From the NCBI GenBank assembly GCA_964409905.1, contig CAYPET010000005.1, forward strand, positions 1-64,000: a DNA stretch of 64,000 nt, given 5' to 3'. The translations under genes were made by a program, and so were the position numbers. The DNA comes from JAGNRR01 sp964409905 (lineage in GTDB: Bacteria; Bacteroidota; Bacteroidia; Chitinophagales; Chitinophagaceae). The notes beneath the pieces are model-generated. The model worked only from the letters and a program-made list of their open reading frames with translations, ran no database searches and had not been told where the DNA came from. Shown one piece after another: positions 1 to 8,417 of this stretch (position 1 is the stretch's first letter; every line of letters starts with the position of its first letter).

Positions 1-721
1 CGTTCGCAAGCAACTCGTGCCATTTTTGCCAAATCACAGCATGGTACAAGTTGGGGGTGAGGTTGCCTTTGGTGCAGTAAGTGCTGCTTCATATGGTAGT
101 GCCAGCATACTATTAATATCTTACGCGTATATCAAAATGCTTGGAGCCAAGGGCTTGCGCTTGTCGACGGAATATGCCATTTTAAATGCGAACTACATGA
201 AAAAGAGATTGTCGGGTTCTTATGATATTCTTTATACTGGTGAAAATGGTATGTGCGCGCACGAATTTATCATTGACCTACGCCCATTTAAAACCGCAGG
301 TGTTGAAGCTGCGGACGTGGCAAAGCGATTAATGGATTATGGATTTCATGCTCCTACTTTGGCATTTCCTGTGGCGGGAACTTTAATGGTAGAGCCTACT
401 GAAAGTGAAGACAAAGCAGAGTTGGATCGTTTTTGTGATGCCATGCTTAGTATTCGAGCAGAAATACAAGAAATTGTAGATGGCAAAATTGAAGCAGTGG
501 ATAGTGTGTTAAAAAATGCGCCGCATACTCAGGCTGTTATTACGGCCGATAAGTGGGACAGAAAGTATACTCGTCAACAAGCAGCTTTTCCATTGGATTT
601 TGTAAAAGCCTCTAAATTTTGGCCAAGTGTTTCGCGTGTTAATGATACCTATGGCGATCGGAATTTGATTTGCACCTGCGAACCTATCGAAAGTTATATG
701 GAGGAAGCGGCTTTGAACTAG
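1..721 (+). CDS. gcvP: Glycine dehydrogenase (decarboxylating), P-protein, C-terminal part
   Basis: This is the 3' end of the pyridoxal-phosphate P-protein of the glycine cleavage system, which decarboxylates glycine and passes the aminomethyl group to the lipoyl H-protein in the cytosol. The reading frame is open from base 2, so the gene begins outside the window; about 240 residues are visible of a family normally 950-970 long. Diagnostic stretches are VGGEVAFGAVSAASYGSA near the start, HEFIIDLRPFK, the VEPTESEDKAELDRFCDAM block, and YGDRNLICTCEPIESY at the C-terminus. The PLP lysine lies upstream of the window. It converges on rlmF with a shared terminator between them. The family assignment is secure. 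Confidence 0.95.
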   Translation, partial: VRKQLVPFLPNHSMVQVGGEVAFGAVSAASYGSASILLISYAYIKMLGAKGLRLSTEYAILNANYMKKRLSGSYDILYTGENGMCAHEFIIDLRPFKTAGVEAADVAKRLMDYGFHAPTLAFPVAGTLMVEPTESEDKAELDRFCDAMLSIRAEIQEIVDGKIEAVDSVLKNAPHTQAVITADKWDRKYTRQQAAFPLDFVKASKFWPSVSRVNDTYGDRNLICTCEPIESYMEEAALN

Positions 722-745
722 TTTTATCATTTGAAAATATGTTAC

Positions 746-777
746 AATCCCGTTGTTATAAACCGACGGGATTTTTT
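746..777. terminator. Terminator between convergent gcvP and rlmF
   Basis: Arms AATCCCGT (746-753) and ACGGGATT (766-773) form an 8-bp stem around a 12-nt loop, followed on the plus strand by TTTTT. It lies 25 bases after the gcvP stop and touches the rlmF stop codon, so it mainly serves gcvP. Confidence 0.8.
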
Positions 778-1601
778 CATACTTGCCAGATAAGCATGCG
801 GGACTTTTTTCGCCCAGTGCTAAATTCAATAATTTCTATATGTCGGATATTCAAATTTATACATTGTTTTTTGATAAATGCCAAGGATGTTTGCTTTGAT
901 ACAAGGCTGGTGAAATATTTTATTTGGCCACTATATTGCACACTTTCTGCTAGCATTAAGGTGATAAAAGCAACCTCGCCTCCCGGAAAAATTAATTCAT
1001 CATTCACGCCTATCAATATTGGCTTTTGTTTCCATTTCTTTTCATTCCATCTTGCGGCTTGTTTGGTGGAATGATAAAAAGGAGGATTACAAATACTAGC
1101 ATCGAAATAGTCATCCGCCTTTATAACCCCTTTGAAAATATGGTTTTTTAAAGGTTGTGTTCGAAGCTCGATTTCTGTTGATGAAAAATTGTTCTGATTC
1201 AGGATATTGTCAGCATGCCGTAAAGATTGTTGGTTAATATCAGTACCAACGAATTTCCAGCCAAATAAGGCATGACCTAATAATGGGTAAATTACACCGG
1301 CGCCGGTACCAATGTCCAATATTTTTTTGCTGCCATTACCAAGTTTATCCCGCAGATAATACAAGTAATCTGCTCGGCCAGGTATGGTCGGAAAAAGGTT
1401 TTCTGAGGGAATATTCCAATGAGCAATGTCAAAATACTTGTGCAGTAAAACTGTATTGAATAACCGGACGCATGTTGCGTCACCAAAATTCAAGCTTAGC
1501 TCGCCATATTCATTAGTAAATTGGTATGGGCGAAGTTGAGGGTATTCTTGCATCAACAAATTAAAGTCATAGCCCTGTGCTAAACGATGTTGCGGATGCA
1601 T
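777..1601 (-). CDS. rlmF: 23S rRNA (adenine-1618-N6)-methyltransferase RlmF
   Basis: An S-adenosylmethionine-dependent methyltransferase that modifies adenine 1618 of 23S rRNA. The 274-residue protein has the SAM-binding glycine motif DIGTGAG near residue 98, an acidic loop TDIN about 25 residues later, and the N6-adenine methylase catalytic motif NPPF (ICNPPFYHST), followed by the RlmF-type GEVAFI segment. The N-terminus, with HPQHRLAQGYDF and YGELSLNFGD, also fits RlmF, as does the length (E. coli RlmF is about 308). The next gene upstream on the same strand ends 5 bases before this start, so the two may be cotranscribed. Confidence 0.9.
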   Translation of the reverse strand: MHPQHRLAQGYDFNLLMQEYPQLRPYQFTNEYGELSLNFGDATCVRLFNTVLLHKYFDIAHWNIPSENLFPTIPGRADYLYYLRDKLGNGSKKILDIGTGAGVIYPLLGHALFGWKFVGTDINQQSLRHADNILNQNNFSSTEIELRTQPLKNHIFKGVIKADDYFDASICNPPFYHSTKQAARWNEKKWKQKPILIGVNDELIFPGGEVAFITLMLAESVQYSGQIKYFTSLVSKQTSLAFIKKQCINLNIRHIEIIEFSTGRKKSRMLIWQV

Positions 1602-1606
1602 GAATC

Positions 1607-3481
1607 TTATTCTATAATCAGTAATTTTTTTGTGATGGCTTCACCCTCGACACTAATTTGCAAAAAGTACTGACCGCTGCTAAGCGCATTTCTATTAAAG
1701 CTCAACTGACTTTTGCTAAGAGGCATATCACCGTCAAATAGTGTTTTTATTTTTCGACCATTGACATCATAAATTACAATATTGACCTTGCTTTGTTTCT
1801 CAATTTCAAAGGTCAAACTGTATATATCTTTAGTAGGATTTGGATAAAGTGTTACATTTTTCCGACTTGTTAAGTCTTCGGTGCGCACCGCTCCGTTATT
1901 GGTTTTTAATTGAGCAATCCAGCTCCCCCAGCTGTTTAAGCGGGGAGGGGTATTGGCTGAATAGCATCCAAAAAGCCATGCTTCGGGGCGTGTTGCATTA
2001 TATTTTCTGGCTATACCCGTATAATCACCCCAGCGTTCGTGGTATGGCAAGGGTAAAATATTGACAATCGTGTCACCTGTTTTGATTGTTTGCGGGCTTG
2101 ACCAAATCATATTTTCATCAATAGCTATCACACAAACCTCGGGTAGTATAGAGTCACTGGCACGAAGGTATGCCATGACAACATTATGATCTTGATTGTG
2201 ATAACCGAAAGGGGCAATTGCAGGGTATGCCAGCATATTACCAGGTTCGGAATAAGTGGTATAGGTGGCAGTTTGAGTTGCTAAATCTATTTGGCCCAAA
2301 TTGATTCCACAATCACCATTGACATTAGCTGAAAAGGTGAAATGAATAGTGCTATCTAAAATAAATGCGTTATGAATCCAAGATGAACCAGTACTGATGG
2401 TATCCGCAATAGGATTATTCGGGTCTTTGATAGTGCCGTCGCTACAAACGCTGTAATAAGGTATCTTATATTGCTGGTGTGTTATGGCAACGTTAGGGGC
2501 ATTCATCGTATCGGTAATGGTGAATAAATGAACTAAGGTGTCTTCATTCGGGTTCATCGTAACCAAATGCATTGCGCTTTCATAATCATTAGCCATTAAA
2601 CCAGAGGGTGCAGGTTTAATGGTAATGTATTTAGTGATATCAAAATTACTCCAAGTACGATATTGCAGCGTGCCGCCGGCATAGGCACTGTCTAAATCTA
2701 TTTGATGGATATAGGTGCCTTTGTAGGCATAGTTATCGGCAGCCGTTCCAAATAAATTTGCATTGAAGAATAGTTCATACGCATTAATACCCATTGATGG
2801 ATAATCTGTCCATGCTCTGTTCAGTAAGGGGTTACCTGAAATAGCATAACAGTACCAATTGCCGAGTGGATCATTGGTTTCAGAGAAGGATAATAGCACC
2901 GTTGATTGTGCCGTATCATAATATTCATGCAGTATACAAAGAATATAGCGGTCGTGATATGGGTCAAATAACACCCTTGGGTCAAACTTGCCTCGTACAA
3001 GATAAGTAGAATCAGGCCAACCGGCATCAAGAAAAATATTCCAATCAGCCTGAGTAAGGAGTTGATTTCCATTTGTATCGTACACCTCAAAGTTTTGATT
3101 GGTCACACAAACAATTTTACCATCATTCCCGATTGCCACCGAATTGTCCGGAGGTGTAAAACCTTTTACTTCTGTGCCCTTGAAACTATTTCCCACCGCA
3201 GGGGCATTGCCCAACGTTTTTTGTTGTGCAGTGTATTGACTATGATTACGCTCTGAGTGGCGGGCATAATTTCGCTGCTTTATTGCCGTTTGGTTGCCAA
3301 AGACTTTTGGACGTGGTACAATGGTTTGAAGGTTGATACTCCAAACAACTTTTTTATTAGCATCAGCCACATTCACAACCGCCTTCATAGGTTGTTGATG
3401 CAAAGAACTTTTTATATGCTGAGCGCCAAGTTGTATTGAACAGAATAGGAAGGCGAAAAGAAAAAAAAATGTACGTGTCAT
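1607..3481 (-). CDS. Exported protein with type IX secretion sorting domain, function unknown
   Basis: The 624-residue product begins with a signal peptide (MTRTFFFLFAFLFC then QLGAQ, a likely signal peptidase I site). It ends with a typical T9SS type A sorting domain of about 75 residues: LYPNPTKDIYSLTFEIEK, then IVIYDVNGRKIKTL, GQYFLQIS and a KKLLIIE end. The central 500 residues contain DNSVAIGNDG-like and Asp-rich blade-like stretches that suggest a beta-propeller or jelly-roll cargo, but I recognise no catalytic motif. Family knowledge says such proteins cross the outer membrane through PorU/SprA-type machinery, none of which is in this window. The role is unknown; secretion by T9SS is well supported. 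Confidence 0.8.
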   Translation of the reverse strand: MTRTFFFLFAFLFCSIQLGAQHIKSSLHQQPMKAVVNVADANKKVVWSINLQTIVPRPKVFGNQTAIKQRNYARHSERNHSQYTAQQKTLGNAPAVGNSFKGTEVKGFTPPDNSVAIGNDGKIVCVTNQNFEVYDTNGNQLLTQADWNIFLDAGWPDSTYLVRGKFDPRVLFDPYHDRYILCILHEYYDTAQSTVLLSFSETNDPLGNWYCYAISGNPLLNRAWTDYPSMGINAYELFFNANLFGTAADNYAYKGTYIHQIDLDSAYAGGTLQYRTWSNFDITKYITIKPAPSGLMANDYESAMHLVTMNPNEDTLVHLFTITDTMNAPNVAITHQQYKIPYYSVCSDGTIKDPNNPIADTISTGSSWIHNAFILDSTIHFTFSANVNGDCGINLGQIDLATQTATYTTYSEPGNMLAYPAIAPFGYHNQDHNVVMAYLRASDSILPEVCVIAIDENMIWSSPQTIKTGDTIVNILPLPYHERWGDYTGIARKYNATRPEAWLFGCYSANTPPRLNSWGSWIAQLKTNNGAVRTEDLTSRKNVTLYPNPTKDIYSLTFEIEKQSKVNIVIYDVNGRKIKTLFDGDMPLSKSQLSFNRNALSSGQYFLQISVEGEAITKKLLIIE

Positions 3482-3577
3482 GCCAGTAAAATGTTTAGGT
3501 GAAGTTAAGCATAATCAAGCATATCGGGCTGTCATAAGTTTGCCATTTGTAAATGGACATTTCAATATTGGACACTT

Positions 3578-3585
3578 TATCTTTG
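3578..3585 (+). promoter_or_regulatory. -7 element of lysS promoter
   Basis: TATCTTTG matches the Bacteroidota sigma-A -7 consensus TAnnTTTG. It ends 7 bases before the lysS ATG, so the transcript would be leaderless or nearly so. No well-placed -33 TTG is visible. Confidence 0.6.
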
Positions 3586-3592
3586 CACGATT

Positions 3593-5344
3593 ATGCATTT
3601 ATCAGAGCAGGAAATTATTCGGAGAGATAAATTAAACGAATTGCGCACATTGGGTATCGATCCCTATCCGGCCGCATTGTATCCCGTAAATACTAACTCA
3701 GCTGCTGTTTTGAAGGATTACAAAGGAGATGAAAATGCAGATGAATTCAAATCGGTATGCCTTGCTGGCAGAATTATGAGCGTTCGGGATATGGGTAAAG
3801 CAAATTTTGCTGTGTTGCAAGACGGTGCAGGTAAAATTCAACTGTATATCAGGCGTGATGATATTTGCCCTGGCGAGGATAAAACCTTATTCAACAAAGT
3901 ATGGAAAAAATTGCTTGATATTGGTGATTTTATAGGTGTGAAAGGCTATGTTTTCACTACCCAAATGGGTGAAACCACAGTGCATGTCGAAGAGTTTACC
4001 CTGCTGAGTAAAAGCTTAAAACCCTTACCCATTGTCAAGGAGAAAGATGGTGAAGTGTATGACGAAGTCACCGATCCGGAATTTCGATATCGTCAGCGCT
4101 ATGCCGATTTGGTTGTAAATCCTGGCGTAAAGGAAACTTTTATTAAACGAACAAAAGTCATAAATAGTATTCGAGAATACTTGAATGGGCATGGAGCGTT
4201 AGAAGTGGATACGCCGGTGTTGCAAAGTATACCGGGTGGAGCAGCGGCCAGGCCATTTATTACTCACCACAATGCTTTAGATATGCCGTTGTATTTGCGC
4301 ATAGCAAACGAATTGTATCTGAAGCGGCTGATAGTGGGAGGTTTTGAATGGGTGTACGAGTTCAGTAGAAATTTTCGAAATGAAGGAATGGACCGTACAC
4401 ATAATCCCGAGTTTACTGTGCTAGAGTTTTATACAGCATATAAGGATTACTATTGGATGATGGAGCAAACAGAAATGTTGCTTGAAAAAGTAGCGATGGA
4501 TAGTAATGGAAAAACGTTATTACCTATAGGACAACAAATGGTTGAATTTAAGGCACCATATAAACGTATAAGTATCTATGATGCCATTTTGGAACATACC
4601 GGTGTTGATATATCGGAAATGAATGAAGGTGAGATAAGGGAAGTATGTCAAAATTTGAATATTCAGGTTGATGATACCATGGGCCGGGGTAAGCTTATAG
4701 ACGAATTATTTGGCGAAACCTGCGAGGCGAAATATGTACAGCCTACATTCATCATTGATTATCCAATAGATATGAGTCCGCTCACTAAGAAACATCGATC
4801 TAAACCGGGCTTGGTAGAGCGTTTTGAACTTATCGTCAATGGTAAAGAATTGGCCAATGCTTATTCAGAGTTGAATGACCCTATCGATCAAAGAGAGCGT
4901 TTTGAAGAACAAGCCAAACTTATGGAGCGTGGCGATGACGAGGCTATGTTCATTGACCAGGACTTTCTGCGCGCATTAGAGTATGGCATGCCGCCGACAT
5001 CAGGTATAGGTTTTGGTATTGACCGACTTTGCATGTTCATGACCAATAATGCTTCTATACAAGATGTGCTGTTTTTCCCTCAAATGCGACCAGAGCAGGG
5101 GAGGGCAAAAAAGGATGAGCAGCCAGCAAGTGTAGGTGAGATGCCAACCATGCCTGAACAACTAAATGAAAACGAAAAAATTGTCTTTCAACTGCTCACA
5201 ACCGACTCAGTAGATTTGTTGGAAATTAAGGAAAAAGCCGGACTCAGTAATTCAAAATGGGACAAAGCAATTAAAGGATTGAAAGCACAAGACCTCATTG
5301 ATGTGCAAAAGGTGGAGGAGAGGTTGTTTATACGACTTTTGTAA
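3593..5344 (+). CDS. lysS: Lysyl-tRNA synthetase, class II, with C-terminal extension
   Basis: Charges tRNA-Lys with lysine. The 583-residue protein has an OB-fold anticodon-binding domain (about residues 56-140), class II motif 2 (FRNEGMDRTHNPEFTVLEFY, about 261-280) and motif 3 (GIGFGIDRLCMF). The classic enzyme ends soon after motif 3 at about 500 residues. Here a further 86 residues follow MRPEQGRAKK: an acidic linker, then a compact winged-helix-like segment (ENEKIVFQLLTTDSVDLL to the end). Extended forms are known in Bacteroidota, so this is a lineage feature rather than a fusion error. It stands alone between a divergent T9SS gene and a small membrane protein gene. Confidence 0.97.
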   Translation: MHLSEQEIIRRDKLNELRTLGIDPYPAALYPVNTNSAAVLKDYKGDENADEFKSVCLAGRIMSVRDMGKANFAVLQDGAGKIQLYIRRDDICPGEDKTLFNKVWKKLLDIGDFIGVKGYVFTTQMGETTVHVEEFTLLSKSLKPLPIVKEKDGEVYDEVTDPEFRYRQRYADLVVNPGVKETFIKRTKVINSIREYLNGHGALEVDTPVLQSIPGGAAARPFITHHNALDMPLYLRIANELYLKRLIVGGFEWVYEFSRNFRNEGMDRTHNPEFTVLEFYTAYKDYYWMMEQTEMLLEKVAMDSNGKTLLPIGQQMVEFKAPYKRISIYDAILEHTGVDISEMNEGEIREVCQNLNIQVDDTMGRGKLIDELFGETCEAKYVQPTFIIDYPIDMSPLTKKHRSKPGLVERFELIVNGKELANAYSELNDPIDQRERFEEQAKLMERGDDEAMFIDQDFLRALEYGMPPTSGIGFGIDRLCMFMTNNASIQDVLFFPQMRPEQGRAKKDEQPASVGEMPTMPEQLNENEKIVFQLLTTDSVDLLEIKEKAGLSNSKWDKAIKGLKAQDLIDVQKVEERLFIRLL

Positions 5345-5368
5345 TTTGAGCAACAAAACTCAGCGAAT

Positions 5369-5803
5369 ATGACAATTCTAGATATGCCATATGGCAGTCA
5401 ATATGCTGAGCTTGAAAAAAGTGGACGTGATACAAGCAAAGGTAGAATGAATGGTAACCTATTGCTATCAGCAGTTATTATTGTGTATTTGTTTCTTTTT
5501 ATAGTGGTAATGAATATCATTTCTGAAGACTTTACGCATGACGCCACAAGATTTTTGCGGAAAACTTTCGGTCGTACATCCAGTCGTACAATTGGTAAAA
5601 TAATTGCCATACCATTGCTTGCGGGTATTTATTTCATTATATCGCTTTTAGTTGGTAGTCAATCAAAATATGAACAATACTATCAAAACTATGTCAATGC
5701 AACTAAGGAAGAGCTTGATAAAGCGTTGGCCAAAATGCTGATGATTTTTTTTATTGGATTGGGTTTGTTGACTATTTTGTCCATAGCAAGTTTATTTCTA
5801 TAA
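5369..5803 (+). CDS. Small membrane protein of unknown function
   Basis: A 144-residue protein with three predicted membrane segments: about residues 30-50 (LLLSAVIIVYLFLFIVVMNI), 75-95 (IGKIIAIPLLAGIYFIISLL) and 120-143 (MLMIFFIGLGLLTILSIASL). The N-terminus is polar and the loop between the second and third segments is charged. I recognise no family. It follows lysS by 24 bases on the same strand and may be cotranscribed with it. Codon use looks like that of its neighbours. Confidence 0.65.
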   Translation: MTILDMPYGSQYAELEKSGRDTSKGRMNGNLLLSAVIIVYLFLFIVVMNIISEDFTHDATRFLRKTFGRTSSRTIGKIIAIPLLAGIYFIISLLVGSQSKYEQYYQNYVNATKEELDKALAKMLMIFFIGLGLLTILSIASLFL

Positions 5804-5838
5804 TTGGAATACCTGTTCTCGCACGCTTTACTAAAAGG

Positions 5839-5888
5839 AATCTGACAATAAACTGGAATAACTTTAGTTTATTACACTCTTTCAGATT
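5839..5888. other. Nested inverted repeats between convergent genes
   Basis: Outer arms AATCTGA (5839-5845) and TCAGATT (5882-5888) enclose inner arms AATAAACT (5847-5854) and AGTTTATT (5866-5873). Both are perfect on paper. There is no U-run, so this is not an obvious intrinsic terminator, although it lies between two converging genes. Confidence 0.4.
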
Positions 5889-5962
5889 AGGAAATTGATA
5901 TTGATCAAAGCAGCTGCACCCACATACATTAGGTTTTTTGAGAAAGCACAGAGGCACCTACA

Positions 5963-6346
5963 CTACAAAAGCCCATTATTATCATTCAAACGCAGTTGCA
6001 TAACCATGGCTATTGAACTCGCTCGTTCTTTGACCAAATTTGCATGTTGCCCCTGAAAAAGAGCATCAACTGTTTCAATAAACAAACTGAGCCAAACATC
6101 AAAATGCTCTTTGCGTAATGGAGATTTGGCATCTAACTCTTTGTGCACGCGCAATATATTTCCGGCGTATGTGCCTGAATGTAATAATGTAGATTCCCAA
6201 AAATCATACATTTTGGGCATGTGTTTTTCAAAGTCCAGCTTGGCAACAGTTGTGAAAAAATAATTCAATCTATTATCAGCCAATACTTGCTGGTAAAACG
6301 TCTCTACTAACAAGATGATATCTTCTCGATTATTTATGTCCACCAC
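5963..6346 (-). CDS. Group III truncated hemoglobin
   Basis: A small heme protein of 127 residues with the group III (trHb3) pattern: FYQQVLADNRLNYFF at the start, the helix B-E stretch HMPKMYDFWES with LLHSGTYAGN, and the proximal region HFDVWLSLFIETVDALF, whose His should bind heme iron. Group III globins are usually cytosolic and linked to oxygen, NO or redox chemistry; the substrate is not evident here. The start is GTG at 6346 (GTG GTG GAC), supported by a -7 element 4 bases upstream, which implies a leaderless mRNA. The gene appears monocistronic. Confidence 0.88.
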   Translation of the reverse strand: MVDINNREDIILLVETFYQQVLADNRLNYFFTTVAKLDFEKHMPKMYDFWESTLLHSGTYAGNILRVHKELDAKSPLRKEHFDVWLSLFIETVDALFQGQHANLVKERASSIAMVMQLRLNDNNGLL

Positions 6347-6350
6347 TTAG

Positions 6351-6358
6351 CAAAGTTA
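6351..6358 (-). promoter_or_regulatory. -7 element of the globin promoter
   Basis: On the minus strand TAACTTTG, an exact TAnnTTTG match, ends 4 bases before the GTG start, predicting a leaderless transcript. Confidence 0.55.
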
Positions 6359-6444
6359 AACATTATCATTTTCCAGTTTTGGGATGCATTGGAAAGATAA
6401 TAATGAATTGAGGTGCTTTTCAATAAAATATATCAGTTCACTAA

Positions 6445-7488
6445 TTATCGAAACTGTTCAATGAAACTTTTTATTTCTTCGTGTGTTTCTTCAGGCTCAG
6501 AAAGTTGTGGGTTATGATTACTATTTTCCATGACAACCAGTTTTTTCCAAACTGAACCTACGCGTTGCATCACATCTTCGCCTACACCAACGGGTACAAT
6601 GAAATCGTATTTGCCATAGATATTCAATACAGGTATAGTGATGCTGTGCAGTGAAGAGCTCATTTCATTGTCTAGAGCGAGCTGATTAAGTTGGAACACG
6701 TTTGAGCCTATAAAATTGGTTAGCCAGGCCGTTAAGGCCCAGGGCTGGTATTGGCCAAGTACGATTTTACCTGTGTTTATATTAAAACCATCATTGGTTG
6801 AATCTTTCATTAGCGACATGGCATCAAAACCACAAGAGTTAATGTCATTGGAACGTTTTGCGGTACCGTTTGGAGGATTGTTTTCAATCCATTCAATCAT
6901 TGGTTGCCACTTTTCTTCGTTTCTTTTCCGTATAATTTGTCTTTCCCCAACTGTTTTAATCATTTCTCCTACCAGTGTGTCGGTTAGTTGATAGTTATGC
7001 GCACCATCAATATTGATCCAGCCTTTAAACTGATGTTGAAAGCTATCTGTGGACAGATAAGCAGCGCTTACAAAACCACCCCAGGAATGACCCAATATAA
7101 AAAAACTAAGGTCTTTGCCAAAGCGATGCTGAATGGTTAGAACAATATCTTGCAATGCTGTGGTGAATGTTTTAAGGTTAACTGCACGAACGTCATTCCC
7201 TTGAGAAAAACCGGCAAAGGGTTGGTCAAAAAATACAGCAGCATAGGAGGGTTGAAGAAATTGGATGCTTTGCTCTGTATTATGCTCCCAAATGCCAGGG
7301 TCGCCTGGTCCACCATGCACATATAACACAAAAACTTTAGAAGCAGTATTGCCTTTTACGCGAACTGGTAAGGTCTGGCCTACAGTTTTAACATAAAAGA
7401 TCTCATCGGTATTGCCAGATAAACTGAGCTTATCATGTTGACAAGAAAAAATAAGCATGAGATAAAATAGAATGGCTAGCTTTTTCAT
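6445..7488 (-). CDS. Alpha/beta-hydrolase lipoprotein, prolyl aminopeptidase (S33)-like
   Basis: A 347-residue secreted hydrolase. The lipobox LMLIFSC places the acylated cysteine at residue 16, so the mature protein is membrane anchored. The oxyanion-hole motif HGGPG (58-62) is typical of S33 prolyl aminopeptidase-like enzymes. The nucleophile elbow GHSWGG gives Ser135, with Asp295 in GKYDF and His325 in SNHNPQ completing the triad. The substrate cannot be told; a peptide or ester is possible. It is the last gene of an operon, overlapping the preceding gene's stop by 4 bases (7485-7488), which suggests translational coupling. Confidence 0.85.
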   Translation of the reverse strand: MKKLAILFYLMLIFSCQHDKLSLSGNTDEIFYVKTVGQTLPVRVKGNTASKVFVLYVHGGPGDPGIWEHNTEQSIQFLQPSYAAVFFDQPFAGFSQGNDVRAVNLKTFTTALQDIVLTIQHRFGKDLSFFILGHSWGGFVSAAYLSTDSFQHQFKGWINIDGAHNYQLTDTLVGEMIKTVGERQIIRKRNEEKWQPMIEWIENNPPNGTAKRSNDINSCGFDAMSLMKDSTNDGFNINTGKIVLGQYQPWALTAWLTNFIGSNVFQLNQLALDNEMSSSLHSITIPVLNIYGKYDFIVPVGVGEDVMQRVGSVWKKLVVMENSNHNPQLSEPEETHEEIKSFIEQFR

Positions 7489-8135
7489 TTTTCTTTTTTC
7501 ATGAATTTATTTACACTAACACCTAGCACTGGTCGGGTGTACAACAAGTTATTGTAAGGCACGAAATTCATTGCACCAATGTAGGCATACCACCGGTATA
7601 CATCATTCTTCTTGTGGATATGCTTGCCCAATCCAATACGATAATTTATGCTGGCATAAAAATCGCCACCAAATTTTACTCTTTCCACCACGCCGTTTCT
7701 TACTTGAAATGTTGGGTTTGTGTAGAATGTTCGAGCAACTCCGGCATCTAACTGCGAAATGAAAAAGTTGTTCTTCTTTAAGCTTCGCTGCCAACTTCGT
7801 CCGATTGAAACCATGATGTTATGATGAAAATTGCGGTGATAATAGTAGCGTGCGAAAATATCCCATCGACGCGCTTTATTTATCCTTAACTGCCCACCTC
7901 TTTTATTTTTTTCTCGAATAATAAATTGGTGCGGAAAAGAAAAGTTGAATTCTGCACCTGGGTGTTTAATGCTGCCCATTAATCCAAGACCGACATATTC
8001 TCCTTTGCTATATACTTCATCCCAATCTGTAATAGGTTGAATGTCATCAGATGCCGCTGCACTTTGTGCATTGCAATGTAAAAAGCTTAATTGAAAAATC
8101 AGTAGAATTAACAGCGTTACGAATCTTTGTTTCAA
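7485..8135 (-). CDS. Exported protein of unknown function, barrel-like
   Basis: A 216-residue protein with a cleavable signal peptide (hydrophobic stretch about residues 5-20, then HCNAQSAAA). The rest alternates aromatic and polar residues (RARRWDIFARYYYHRNFHHN, NYRIGLGKHI), as in small outer-membrane beta-barrels, though it ends with a charged FMKKEK tail. No named family is recognised. It lies 3 bases after the pterin dehydratase gene and overlaps the hydrolase gene, so it sits inside the E2-led operon. Confidence 0.6.
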   Translation of the reverse strand: MKQRFVTLLILLIFQLSFLHCNAQSAAASDDIQPITDWDEVYSKGEYVGLGLMGSIKHPGAEFNFSFPHQFIIREKNKRGGQLRINKARRWDIFARYYYHRNFHHNIMVSIGRSWQRSLKKNNFFISQLDAGVARTFYTNPTFQVRNGVVERVKFGGDFYASINYRIGLGKHIHKKNDVYRWYAYIGAMNFVPYNNLLYTRPVLGVSVNKFMKKEK

Positions 8136-8138
8136 ATC

Positions 8139-8417
8139 TTAACGAAGTTTAGATATTTTTTTTGCTAAGTCAAAATCTTTGTCGGTAATACCGTCAACAT
8201 CATGAGTGCGTAATCGAATGACTAATTTATTGTAAACATTATAAAGCTCAGGGTGGTGGTTGGCAGCCTCTGCAATCTGGCCAATATTGTTGATAAACTG
8301 TAAGGCTTCTTTAAAGTCAGCAAGGTTGTAACTTCTTTCTAGTGCACCATCTACAATCTTCCAATTTTCAATGGTGCTTAGCTTTTGGTTTATTTCATCC
8401 TTACTGAAGATTTGCAT
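8139..8417 (-). CDS. phhB: 4a-hydroxytetrahydrobiopterin dehydratase (PCD/DCoH family)
   Basis: Dehydrates 4a-hydroxytetrahydropterin produced by aromatic amino-acid hydroxylases, regenerating the cofactor. The 92-residue length is typical. The active-site signature is clear: ANHHPELYNVYNKLVIRLRT, with the paired His residues and Pro-Glu, followed by HDVDGITDKDFDLA. The start codon overlaps the stop of the E2 gene in TAATG (shared base 8417), so translation is probably coupled. No phenylalanine hydroxylase lies in the window. Confidence 0.93.
   Translation of the reverse strand: MQIFSKDEINQKLSTIENWKIVDGALERSYNLADFKEALQFINNIGQIAEAANHHPELYNVYNKLVIRLRTHDVDGITDKDFDLAKKISKLR

Noticed and set aside
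670..1074. A 134-codon plus-strand frame over the 3' half of rlmF
   Set aside because: It is antisense to rlmF and crosses the gcvP terminator; composition does not look like a protein.
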